Positions 18,913 through 26,731 of a DNA stretch of 37,987 bases are shown piece by piece. Made by a program: the position numbers and the translations under genes. The number at the start of each line of letters is the position of its first letter. Position 1 is the first letter of the stretch. Source of the stretch: Bacteroidales bacterium (GTDB taxonomy: Bacteria > Bacteroidota > Bacteroidia > Bacteroidales > UBA932); NCBI GenBank assembly GCA_024401975.1, contig JAKSKB010000008.1:1-37987 (forward strand), given 5' to 3'. The notes beneath the pieces are model-generated. The model was not told where the DNA came from and ran no database searches. It saw nothing but the letters and a program-made list of their open reading frames with translations.

Positions 18913-19508
18913 CAGCCGAAAAGAATCTTCCTTGTTACCGGTCTCAGATGCTCGGAAATCAGGTTGTCGAAAGTTTCGTCAGTCATACTGATAAAATATC
19001 CTCCGTCCCTGGGTCCGATAGTGAATCCTCCTTCAATCTTCTTGCTGAAGGAAGCGGATACGACACCTTCGGGCAATTCGTTCTTTACGAAACCCTCCAG
19101 ACCTGACTTGAGTTTTTCGGGAAGCACGAGCTCGAGTTCCCTGGCTCCGTCGGAAGTGAAGCCTGCAGCTACCGCCCGAATCATTTCCTTGAGGAAATCC
19201 GTCCCGGAAAGGGTCTCTTTCACCTTCCCTTCCACAGCCGATGCGATGACGAGATTTTCCACATCCTTGCGGATTGACTGCAGGGTCTGAGCCGCTGCCA
19301 TACGGATGTCTCTTTCCGCCTTGGATTTTATCTCGTCCGCTTCCTTGCGGGCTTCTTCAAGTATCCGTCCGGCTTCTTCCCGGGCGGCGTTGCGGATGGC
19401 ATTCCCCTCTTCCCTGGCGTTGGCCAGAATAAGGTCGCCTTCCTCCTTCCCTTTGGCAAGCCCCTCTTCGTAGAGACGCTTCGTGAGTTCTTGCAGTTTG
19501 TTGTCCAT
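18912..19508 (-). CDS. ntpE: V-type ATPase subunit E (peripheral stalk)
   Basis: A 198-residue peripheral-stalk subunit. The N-terminal 95 residues are a long, charged, alanine/glutamate-rich helix with regular hydrophobic spacing (GDLILANAREEGNAIRNAAR), which would form the right-handed coiled stalk. The C-terminal globular domain (about 100-198) packs on the A/B head. In other organisms it dimerises with subunit G (H), but no G gene is present here, so E may pair with itself or with a protein encoded elsewhere. It follows the small membrane protein gene by 15 nt and is the first recognisable V-ATPase gene in the operon. Confidence 0.92.
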   Translation of the reverse strand: MDNKLQELTKRLYEEGLAKGKEEGDLILANAREEGNAIRNAAREEAGRILEEARKEADEIKSKAERDIRMAAAQTLQSIRKDVENLVIASAVEGKVKETLSGTDFLKEMIRAVAAGFTSDGARELELVLPEKLKSGLEGFVKNELPEGVVSASFSKKIEGGFTIGPRDGGYFISMTDETFDNLISEHLRPVTRKILFG

Positions 19509-19523
19509 ATCGAGTCGTTTATG

Positions 19524-19937
19524 TCATTCACTTATGGGAATCACCTGAGTCCTTTCCGCATTGGTGACGGACCTGATTCCGGTGACTATTTTCTTCTCCA
19601 TTCCCCTCCACGGGAGGGCCCCCCTGTATTCCTTATATTCCAGTTCCACGAATTTGCCGCTGCAACCCATCAGGGAATCGGCCACAGCCTTGTCTACGAC
19701 CGAGAAATTGAATTCGTTGGAATGTATGCCGCCGGTGTTGCCGCCGCTCTTGAATCCGGACTGTATGATTCTCCCTTCATAGGTTTTCCAGAGCCATCCC
19801 TTGAGCATGAACTGATTGAGTTCTCCCGCCTTTACCCCTTCGCCGAATACGAAGTAGAAGCGGAAAAACACGAATCCCGCCAGAAATACGAATACTGCAG
19901 AGCAAACGGCCAGTTTTATCTTATCTATCGTTCGCAT
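19524..19937 (-). CDS. Conserved membrane-anchored protein of unknown function
   Basis: A 137-residue protein with one N-terminal membrane helix (about residues 9-30, AVCSAVFVFLAGFVFFRFYFV) and a periplasmic C-terminal domain. The motifs GEGVKAGELNQF, KTYEGRIIQSGF, SNEFNFSV and YKEYRGALPWRG recur in a family of Bacteroidetes proteins that have sometimes been annotated, apparently in error, as 6-phosphogluconate dehydrogenase. No dehydrogenase fold is present. The function is unknown. Its place between the STAS gene (8 nt upstream) and V-ATPase subunit E (15 nt downstream) makes it a co-transcribed member of this operon. It might be an envelope-side sensor or a regulator of the pump, but this is only positional inference. 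Confidence 0.75.
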   Translation of the reverse strand: MRTIDKIKLAVCSAVFVFLAGFVFFRFYFVFGEGVKAGELNQFMLKGWLWKTYEGRIIQSGFKSGGNTGGIHSNEFNFSVVDKAVADSLMGCSGKFVELEYKEYRGALPWRGMEKKIVTGIRSVTNAERTQVIPISE

Positions 19938-19945
19938 TATGGAAA

Positions 19946-20248
19946 TCAGATAATTTTGATGATGTTGGAAAACCCTGTGATGTCGAAAACTTCCTTGACC
20001 CGGGAGTTCATATTCTTCAGCACCAGACTGCCGCCATGCGCGGTCACGCTCTTCTGGAGCATCAGGAATATCCTGAGCCCCTGGCTTGAAGTGTACTCCA
20101 TCCCGCTGCAGTCAATCTCGATTTGCAGTTTGTCCCCTTCCATAAGCGGGGAGATATCTTTTTGGAACTGCTCGGCATTGGTCGTGTCCAACCGTCCGTT
20201 CAATGCAATCAGCGTTTTGTTCTCTGAATGGTTGATTATAATGTCCAT
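19946..20248 (-). CDS. STAS-domain anti-anti-sigma-factor-like protein
   Basis: A 100-residue STAS protein of the SpoIIAA/RsbV type. The beta-alpha fold is readable as LIALNGRLDTTNAEQF, then LQIEIDCSGMEYTSSQGLRIFL and GGSLVLKN. The phosphorylatable serine would be in the TSSQGLR loop (about residue 57), the usual site targeted by an RsbW-type kinase. Such proteins bind their cognate kinase and, when unphosphorylated, free a partner such as a sigma factor. The gene sits 10 nt after the RsbW-like kinase gene, so the two form a classical partner-switching pair. No sigma factor or PP2C phosphatase is adjacent, so the third partner must be elsewhere or may be a non-sigma target. Confidence 0.9.
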   Translation of the reverse strand: MDIIINHSENKTLIALNGRLDTTNAEQFQKDISPLMEGDKLQIEIDCSGMEYTSSQGLRIFLMLQKSVTAHGGSLVLKNMNSRVKEVFDITGFSNIIKII

Positions 20249-20258
20249 AGTTTCCTTA

Positions 20259-20657
20259 TTAATTTCTTATTGACATTGTCAGTATGTTGCATCCGTCCTT
20301 GTAGGTGTAGCGGACATCGTCCATCATCCGTTTACAGATAAATATCCCCAGTCCTCCCACTTCCCTCTCTTCAAGGGGTTTGTTGATGTCGGGGTCTTTT
20401 CTTCCCAAAGGGTTGAAAGGCATCCCTCCGTCCTTGAGGGACAGCACGAAATTATCATCCGATATGCAGGAATTGACCTCGATGAATCCGTCGTTGCGTC
20501 CGTATGCGTAACTTATGATATTCTCGATGGCCTCTTCCGCACACAGCCTTATCTTGAACCGCGTGGTGTCATTCAGCGGAAGGACTTCGGGAGATTGCAT
20601 AATTTCTTCCACAATCTCACCGCATTTTCCGGTAATTGGATTGAATTTCTTATACAT
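20259..20657 (-). CDS. RsbW-like ATP-binding anti-sigma/serine kinase
   Basis: A 132-residue GHKL ATPase domain protein of the RsbW/SpoIIAB family. The N box is in CAEEAIENIISYAYG (about residues 38-52), G1 in LKDGGMPFNP (about 80) and G2 in VGGLGIFICKRMMDDV (about 101-115). It would phosphorylate the STAS protein encoded just downstream and sequester a partner protein. It starts 16 nt after the HD-domain gene and precedes the STAS gene by 10 nt, consistent with one transcript. Compared with SpoIIAB it is of normal length and has no extra domain. Confidence 0.9.
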   Translation of the reverse strand: MYKKFNPITGKCGEIVEEIMQSPEVLPLNDTTRFKIRLCAEEAIENIISYAYGRNDGFIEVNSCISDDNFVLSLKDGGMPFNPLGRKDPDINKPLEEREVGGLGIFICKRMMDDVRYTYKDGCNILTMSIRN

Positions 20658-20673
20658 ATCTCATATACGCTTC

Positions 20674-21231
20674 TTAACTTCCGAACACTTTGTCTATCAA
20701 ATCGGTGAATTCCCGGTACGCTTCCGTGCCGGCAAGCGGGGAAAGGCTTTCCGCCAGACCCCGGTAATGCCACTCGTGGTCTTTTTTCTCCGAAGTGCAA
20801 AAAATCTTCCACAATTCATCTCCCTGCCGTTCATAGTCCCGAGCTATGGCTCTCATATTGGACAGTTTGTCTCCCATCGCCACGATTTTGACGTCCAGCG
20901 AAGCCGCTGCAAGTTTCTCTATGGCGGCTTTCTTGCGCTCGTGCCAACTGCCCTGCACGTCGCTCTCCGCTTTCACGAGACCGGCGACGCGCTCACCGAA
21001 CTCCCGCCTTATGTCTTCCACCGACACGGGACTGTCCTCCACCGTGTCGTGAAGGACTGCCGCTGCGAGCAGTTCCTGATTCGCGGTAAGGGTGGCCACG
21101 ATAGACAATGCTTCCATCGGATGCACGATGTAAGGGAATCCCTTGCCACGGCGTACGGTGTTGCGGTGGGCCTCCACGGCGAAACATATCGCGCGGTCGA
21201 GTACGGAAGAATCTATGTAGTTGTCAGCCAT
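20674..21231 (-). CDS. HD-domain phosphohydrolase, small alarmone hydrolase-like
   Basis: A 185-residue HD-superfamily protein resembling the hydrolase half of RelA/SpoT and stand-alone MESH1-type enzymes, which remove the 3' pyrophosphate of (p)ppGpp. Key features: AVEAHRNTVRRGKGFPYIVHPMEA near residue 15-38, then the metal-binding HD pair in AAVLHDTVEDS (about 63) and a downstream Asp in VAMGDKLSNMR (about 115). No synthetase or ACT/TGS domain is present. The ATG at 21231 is chosen because homology begins just after it and a strong promoter lies at 21286-21316. An in-frame upstream start would run into that promoter. As first gene of the operon it would tie alarmone level to the RsbW/STAS pair and V-ATPase (inference). 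Confidence 0.82.
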   Translation of the reverse strand: MADNYIDSSVLDRAICFAVEAHRNTVRRGKGFPYIVHPMEALSIVATLTANQELLAAAVLHDTVEDSPVSVEDIRREFGERVAGLVKAESDVQGSWHERKKAAIEKLAAASLDVKIVAMGDKLSNMRAIARDYERQGDELWKIFCTSEKKDHEWHYRGLAESLSPLAGTEAYREFTDLIDKVFGS

Positions 21232-21285
21232 TATGCAATACCGTATTTTCCCAAATTCTCCGCCATTGACGACAGCCTTATTCGT

Positions 21286-21316
21286 CAAATATACAAATTT
21301 CACTTTAATTTCAAAA
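21286..21316 (-). promoter_or_regulatory. Strong Bacteroidetes promoter for the HD/RsbW/STAS/V-ATPase operon
   Basis: On the minus strand a TTTG -33 box (21315-21312) is followed after 18 nt by TATATTTG (21293-21286), an exact -7 box. This is the best promoter match in the window. Its -33 part lies inside the 3' end of the GH27 gene. The short spacings downstream suggest it serves all eleven genes to subunit K. Confidence 0.6.
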
Positions 21317-23537
21317 GGAAACATCCGTGCGAAGGTACTTCGAATGTCTTTTTCGCGCATCTGCCGAGTTCCCGGCATCTCCACAGGTCTCTCACTGAAG
21401 ATTTTTCGTCAAGTCCCAGTTCCTTCAGAGGAATGGTCACGCTGCGGCTGTCCCTGCCCAGGTTGAACACTCCTATGGCCTTGCCGTCTTCTACATCCTT
21501 CATCCATATCTGAATATCCCCATCCTCCCAGACCTTGGCGGCCTGTTTGCCGAGGACGTCCTGATTGACGGCCAGTACTTCAGGATTGCTGAGGAGATTG
21601 AACGTAAACCTGTCCATTTGCGATATGTCACACCCTATCAAAAGAGGCGAAGAGAGAAGACACCAGAGGCTTATGTGCGTGTAAAGTTCGTCCGGTGTCA
21701 GTCTCGAATCGTGCAGGGCGCCCCAGCCGACCTTGCCGACTATGAGCATGTCCGGGTCGTTCCAGCGTCCGGGTGCGGCATATTCGTGCTGTACGGTCTG
21801 CGAGAATCCTATCTCCTTGAGCGAATTCCAAGTGTCAGTTATGTCACCCGTGGTCCTCCAGCACTGCGCGTCCACTTCGGCGCCCCATTCCCATACGTTG
21901 TCCATCCCGTACTGGCAGAGGCTGTACACTATGTCGCGTTTCTGCTCCCGGAGGATTTTGCTCATAAGCGCATAGGGGCGGATGTACTCTTCGCGTCCTT
22001 TATTGTCAAGGGCATTGAACACCTTGCCATAGCCGCACCAGTCATATTTGAGATAATCAACGCCCCAGGATGCCCAGGTTTCGGCATCCTCCCTTTCGTG
22101 TCCGAGGCTTCCGAGGTAGTGGCCGCAGGTCTCGTCTCCCGGCGAGGAATAGATGCCCATCTTCAGCCCGTTGTAATGAAGCCAGTCTCCAAGTCCCTTG
22201 ATGTCGGGGAATTTTTCGTTGGTGAGAATCTTTCCGCTTTTGTCGCGTCTGTCCGCTTCCCAGGCATCGTCGATGTTGATGTAAGACCATCCGTAGTCTG
22301 TCAGGCCTTTGTCCATCATCGCCTTCGCCGACGCCATCACCTTGTCCTGCGTGACGGTGAGTCCCCAGCAGTTCCAACTGTTCCAGCCCATCGGGGGAGT
22401 GAGGGCGATTGCATCGCCGACGACAAAGCGGAACGCCTTCCGGCCTTCTCCCTTGCCATTGGATGCCTTGAGGGTCACGTCATAGTTCCCTTCCATCAGA
22501 ATTGAACCTGAGATGACACCGTTGTCAGGATTGACTTCAAGCCCTTTTGGAAGCCCTTCGACAGAGTATGCCATCGGCTTGTCTCCGCTTGCCGGAATCT
22601 TGAATATGACCGGAGAGCCGGGACGTACCCCATAAACTTTCGGACCGTTGATGACCGGCTCCGCGGGGGCCTTCGGCGTGAGGATGTACGGCGGGACTAT
22701 CCTTGCCAGGACCTTGCCTTTGAACATCGCGATTATTTCAGCCCTTCCCGCTTCATCCAAAGTCAGGGATGTGGTGTATTCCGAGCCGCAGGAAAGTTCT
22801 AACGGCTCACTTTTGAAAAGTTTTTTCGTTTTCCCGGTCTCGTCGTCTTTGAGAAGGAGAGTTATCCTTCCCTTCGCGGGTTCCCTCAGATAATACCTTA
22901 CGGTCGCATCGCAACGTATTTTCCCGCCGGGGAGTTCCTGACATGCTATATGATGCCTCTTCGCAGGATCTCCCAGCAGGCCGTTCGTGGACGCTATGTC
23001 TTTCTCCGTGCAGGCTTCGATGGTGACGGGACCGTCATACATTCCGCCTTCCAGTTCCTTGTCATTGACCCTGATGGCCAACACGTTGCTTCCACCCCAG
23101 TTGAGGGCGGGGTCGTTGCCGTAAACGGCGTATGTCCTGTCGATGTCCCAAAATGAAATGTCACTTCCTCCGTCTCCCTTGAAACCTCCGTTCCCTCCGA
23201 TATATTTACCATTGACGTACACTTTGTCGGCATCATCGATTTTTCCCAGATAAATCAGCAGGTCGGGTCCCCTGTCGCTTCCGGAGAGAGCCGGGAGGTC
23301 GAACCTTATCCTGTAAACGGCTTCGCCGTCATACTTGTCATACCCTTGCGTATCCCAGGTCTCTCTCAAGTTCAGTTCTTCCCAGGCCGAGTCGTCGAAT
23401 CCGGTTGAAAGCCATTCCGGGTCGTAGCCGGTGGAGAATTTCGCGAAATCGAACGACATCTTTTCAATTTCCTGCACTTCACGGCCGCATGCTGCGAATA
23501 TCAGCAGTACAGTCGCCATTGTAAATAATTTTTTCAT
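21300..23537 (-). CDS. GH27 alpha-galactosidase lipoprotein
   Basis: A 745-residue secreted alpha-galactosidase of glycoside hydrolase family 27, which removes terminal alpha-linked galactose (or N-acetylgalactosamine) with retention. A lipoprotein signal ends at Cys17 (LLIFAAC). Residues 25-175 form a jelly-roll module like the GH2 N-terminal sugar-binding domain (VYVNGKYIGGNGG). A putative Ig fold spans about 290-375 (LEVNPDNGVISGS), and the GH27 TIM barrel starts at PPMGWNSWN (residue 381). The nucleophile is Asp499 in YLKYDWC and the acid/base Asp565 in WRTTGDITD. The GH27 signature GRWNDPDML is intact. It is much longer than a minimal GH27 because of the two N-terminal modules. It is divergent from the GH106 gene with about 90 nt between, so the two probably share control. 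Surface location is inferred from the lipobox. Confidence 0.95.
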   Translation of the reverse strand: MKKLFTMATVLLIFAACGREVQEIEKMSFDFAKFSTGYDPEWLSTGFDDSAWEELNLRETWDTQGYDKYDGEAVYRIRFDLPALSGSDRGPDLLIYLGKIDDADKVYVNGKYIGGNGGFKGDGGSDISFWDIDRTYAVYGNDPALNWGGSNVLAIRVNDKELEGGMYDGPVTIEACTEKDIASTNGLLGDPAKRHHIACQELPGGKIRCDATVRYYLREPAKGRITLLLKDDETGKTKKLFKSEPLELSCGSEYTTSLTLDEAGRAEIIAMFKGKVLARIVPPYILTPKAPAEPVINGPKVYGVRPGSPVIFKIPASGDKPMAYSVEGLPKGLEVNPDNGVISGSILMEGNYDVTLKASNGKGEGRKAFRFVVGDAIALTPPMGWNSWNCWGLTVTQDKVMASAKAMMDKGLTDYGWSYINIDDAWEADRRDKSGKILTNEKFPDIKGLGDWLHYNGLKMGIYSSPGDETCGHYLGSLGHEREDAETWASWGVDYLKYDWCGYGKVFNALDNKGREEYIRPYALMSKILREQKRDIVYSLCQYGMDNVWEWGAEVDAQCWRTTGDITDTWNSLKEIGFSQTVQHEYAAPGRWNDPDMLIVGKVGWGALHDSRLTPDELYTHISLWCLLSSPLLIGCDISQMDRFTFNLLSNPEVLAVNQDVLGKQAAKVWEDGDIQIWMKDVEDGKAIGVFNLGRDSRSVTIPLKELGLDEKSSVRDLWRCRELGRCAKKTFEVPSHGCFLLKLK

Positions 23538-23568
23538 CCGTTAATTATGGTATTGATGGTGGTTTTCA

Positions 23569-23607
23569 CAAATTTGGTATTTTTCGTAAAAAAATCCTAA
23601 ATTTAGG
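23569..23607. promoter_or_regulatory. Divergent promoter region with two palindromes between GH27 and GH106
   Basis: CAAATTTG (23569-23576) and CCTAAATTTAGG (23596-23607) are both perfect palindromes exactly 19 nt apart. TTTG at 23573-23576 with TAAATTTA at 23598-23605 makes a plausible plus-strand promoter (21-nt spacing) for GH106. Read the other way, CAAATTTG can serve as a -7-like box for GH27. The palindromes could equally be operator half-sites. Confidence 0.4.
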
Positions 23608-23626
23608 GGGGTAATTCTTATCAAAT

Positions 23627-26600
23627 ATGAAAAAATCATTTACAATGGCCGTATGCGCGGCAGTTGTCGCATTTCTGGCATTTTCCTGCTGTCAGGATAA
23701 GGGCGGTGCAAAGGTTGCGACTGTGGAACAGGGCTTTGACAACGTGCCCGACAGCATCCGTCTGGCGGTCTATTGGTATTGGATCAACGACAACATATCC
23801 CGTGAGGGTGTGACGAAAGACCTCGAAGCGATGAAGGCTGCCGGCATCACAAGAGCCTTCATCGGCAACATAGAGACAGGCAACGTCCCCTACGGGAAAG
23901 TCGGATTCATGTCCGACGAGTGGTGGGAAGTCACGAGAACCGCGATGAAAAAGGCGGGAGAACTCGACATAGAACTCGGGATGTTCAACTGCCCCGGATG
24001 GAGCCAGTCCGGCGGTCCGTGGATAGACGAGGACCGTTCGATGAGATATGTGGCGTTCGACAGCCGTGACCTTACGGGAGACGGCACCCCCAAGATTGTG
24101 GACATGCCCGACGTGCCTGCGGAAAGGATTGTAGGAGTTTTCGCCTATCCGGCTCTGAAAGGCCGTCGCGAAGAGGTGTCAATGCGCGGAGAAGGCACGG
24201 TGAAATTGAAATTCCGTGAACCTATGACTGCCCGCACCCTGCTCGTGGATACGGAGGATGATATGGAAGGATGGATGAAGGTCATCAAGGACGGGCAGGA
24301 ACTGACGAGTTTCTACTTCAACAGAAGCAACCACAATCTTCAGGTCGGCTTCGACCCTGATGCGCCGTATGTGGTCTCTTTGCCGGAAACGTCTGGGAAC
24401 GAATTCGAATTCAATTTCGAATCGCGGGACGAGGGGACGGTGCACTTCACGTTGACCGACATCCCTTATATGGAAGCCGTCGCCGAAAAGAGTTTCGCCA
24501 AGATGTTCCAGAGTACCTTGCCGCCGTGGGACTTCTATATGTGGGACACCCAGTGCGTAACCGATGGGCCGAAAATCGATGGGGACGACATTGTGGACCT
24601 TTCCGCCTTCATTTCAGCCGATGGAAAGAAGATGGAATGGACTGCTCCCCGAGGCGAATGGAATGTGGTCGTGGCCTATACGAAGACTACGGGAGTGACC
24701 AATGCCCCCGCCGTTCCAGCCGCGACCGGTTTGGAAGTGGACAAGATGAGTCTGGAACACATACGCTACCATTTCGACAAATATCTCGGCGAGATTCTCC
24801 GCAGGATACCTGCCGAAGACAGAAAGAGTTTCAGAATTGCCGTGGAGGACAGTTACGAGACCGGAGGTCAGAACTGGACTGACAATATGCCCGGGATTTT
24901 CGAAAAGACCTATGGATACAGTCCTCTCCGCTATCTTCCCGTCCTTCAGGGATACATCGTGGACAGCGAGGAAATGTCCGAACGCTTTCTCTGGGACCTG
25001 AGACGGCTTGTCAGCGATATGGTGGCCTACAACTATGTGGGAGGGCTCAGGGACGTCTGCCACGAGCACGGGCTGAAAAGCTGGCTTGAGAACTACGGCC
25101 ACTGGGGCTTCCCCGGCGAATTCCTGCAGTACGGCGGTCAGAGTGACCAGGTATCCGGAGAATTCTGGGCGGGCGACGCCTTTGACGGCATAGAGGTGCG
25201 GGACGCTTCTTCCTGCAGCCACATATACGGCAAAAAGCAGACCTGGGCCGAGTCCTGCACTTCCGGTGACAGGCATTTCCAGAGATATCCCGCCCTGCTC
25301 AAGCGAGGCATAGATGACTCTTTCATATCAGGTATCAACAGTACGCTCCTCCACCTCTACATTGAGCAGCCATACGAGAGCAAGCCCGGCATCAATGCCT
25401 GGTTCGGCACTGAATTCAACAGGCACAACACGTGGTTCAGTTTCTTTGACCTCTTCTCAATGTACATCAGACGTTGCAACTTCCTGCTCCAGCAAGGGGA
25501 TTACGTGGCAGACGCCGCCTATTTCATAGGGGAAGATGCGCCGAAGATGGCCGGAGTACGCGATCCGGCCCTCCCCGACGGCTATTCGTACGACTACATC
25601 AACGCCGAAGTCCTCAAGAAACACGCTAAAGTGAAAAACGGGGTTCTCGTACTCGACAGCGGGATGAGATACCGTGTACTGGTACTCCCTCCCCAGACTA
25701 CGATGCGTCCCGAGATGCTCGAATGCATAGCCGGCCTTGTCTCCGACGGACTCACCATAGTCGGTCCGAAACCGGTGAAGTCTCCCAGTCTCGCCGGCTG
25801 GCCCGATGCCGATACCCGCGTGGCTTCTCTCGCGGAAAAACTTTGGAAAGAGGAACGCTATGGCAAGGGGAAGGCATATCCCGAAGGGACATCTCTCGAA
25901 ACCGTGTTCGCTGACCTTGGAGTCGCTCCTGACTGCCTCATAGAAAGCGGCGACGCGATGGTCCGTTTCATACACAGGAGACTGGATGACGCCGAAATCT
26001 ACTTCTTCTCCAACAACGAGGACAGGCCTGTCACGGCAAAAGTCACGTTCAGGGATTCCGGATATGAAGGTGCGCAGCTGTGGGATGCCGTAACCGGTTG
26101 CAAGCAATCCCTTGTCTTGGAGAAGAGGGATGGGATGCAGTCTGCGGATCTTGAACTCGGGGCATACGGCAGCGCGTTCATAGTGCTCAGGGACGGTGTA
26201 CCGGCACCCGACGCGCTGGAGCCTGCGGGAGAGATTGCAATCGAAGGTCCGTGGGAAGTCGCATTTGAAGAGACCTGTTGCAATGCTCCTTTCAAGCTTA
26301 CATTCCCCACAACGGAAGACTGGGCCGCTTCATCGAATCCGGCTGTAAAATATTTCTCGGGCACAGCGCATTACAAGACCTCCTTCAAACTTGACGCTCT
26401 GCCCGCAGACAGGTACACTCTTGACCTGGGCAAGGTGATGGTGGTGGCGAAGGTCAGAATAAACGGACAATACGTCGGCGGTGTCTGGACAGACCCGTAT
26501 GTACTTGACGTTACGGGTTTCCTCAAGGAAGGGGAGAACGAGATTGAGGTGGACGTGGCCAACAACTGGATAAACGCCATTGTCGGAGACTCTCTCAAAC

Positions 26601-26710
26601 CGGCCTCCAAGCGGCGTCTCGTTCTCAACGTCAATCCCGTTGACAGCGACGGATTCGCCCTTCAAACCTCCGGGCTCCTCGGCCCCGTCCGCATTGTCGG
26701 ACGGAAATAA
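23627..26710 (+). CDS. GH106 alpha-L-rhamnosidase lipoprotein
   Basis: A 1027-residue enzyme of glycoside hydrolase family 106, inverting alpha-L-rhamnosidases. A lipoprotein signal ends near Cys21 (FLAFSC). The family opening VYWYWINDNISREGVTKDLE is at 48-67. The TIM-barrel catalytic centre shows AVEDSYETGGQNW with Glu407/Glu411 and WAESCTSG with Glu542, the positions expected for the catalytic carboxylates of GH106. The C-terminal 140 residues are a GH2-like sugar-binding sandwich (VRINGQYVGGVWTDPY). The length is close to the characterised Bacteroides GH106 enzymes. Substrates known for the family include rhamnogalacturonan II and other plant rhamnosides. The GH27 gene lies divergently upstream, and the phosphodiesterase gene is convergent, 21 nt beyond the stop. 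Confidence 0.93.
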   Translation: MKKSFTMAVCAAVVAFLAFSCCQDKGGAKVATVEQGFDNVPDSIRLAVYWYWINDNISREGVTKDLEAMKAAGITRAFIGNIETGNVPYGKVGFMSDEWWEVTRTAMKKAGELDIELGMFNCPGWSQSGGPWIDEDRSMRYVAFDSRDLTGDGTPKIVDMPDVPAERIVGVFAYPALKGRREEVSMRGEGTVKLKFREPMTARTLLVDTEDDMEGWMKVIKDGQELTSFYFNRSNHNLQVGFDPDAPYVVSLPETSGNEFEFNFESRDEGTVHFTLTDIPYMEAVAEKSFAKMFQSTLPPWDFYMWDTQCVTDGPKIDGDDIVDLSAFISADGKKMEWTAPRGEWNVVVAYTKTTGVTNAPAVPAATGLEVDKMSLEHIRYHFDKYLGEILRRIPAEDRKSFRIAVEDSYETGGQNWTDNMPGIFEKTYGYSPLRYLPVLQGYIVDSEEMSERFLWDLRRLVSDMVAYNYVGGLRDVCHEHGLKSWLENYGHWGFPGEFLQYGGQSDQVSGEFWAGDAFDGIEVRDASSCSHIYGKKQTWAESCTSGDRHFQRYPALLKRGIDDSFISGINSTLLHLYIEQPYESKPGINAWFGTEFNRHNTWFSFFDLFSMYIRRCNFLLQQGDYVADAAYFIGEDAPKMAGVRDPALPDGYSYDYINAEVLKKHAKVKNGVLVLDSGMRYRVLVLPPQTTMRPEMLECIAGLVSDGLTIVGPKPVKSPSLAGWPDADTRVASLAEKLWKEERYGKGKAYPEGTSLETVFADLGVAPDCLIESGDAMVRFIHRRLDDAEIYFFSNNEDRPVTAKVTFRDSGYEGAQLWDAVTGCKQSLVLEKRDGMQSADLELGAYGSAFIVLRDGVPAPDALEPAGEIAIEGPWEVAFEETCCNAPFKLTFPTTEDWAASSNPAVKYFSGTAHYKTSFKLDALPADRYTLDLGKVMVVAKVRINGQYVGGVWTDPYVLDVTGFLKEGENEIEVDVANNWINAIVGDSLKPASKRRLVLNVNPVDSDGFALQTSGLLGPVRIVGRK

Positions 26711-26731
26711 GCCGGGTGCCCGTGTATCGAA

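Noticed and set aside
19524..19937. 6-phosphogluconate dehydrogenase, a name seen on related proteins
   Set aside because: The protein is only 137 residues with a membrane anchor and has no NADP-binding fold. The name appears to be a misannotation.
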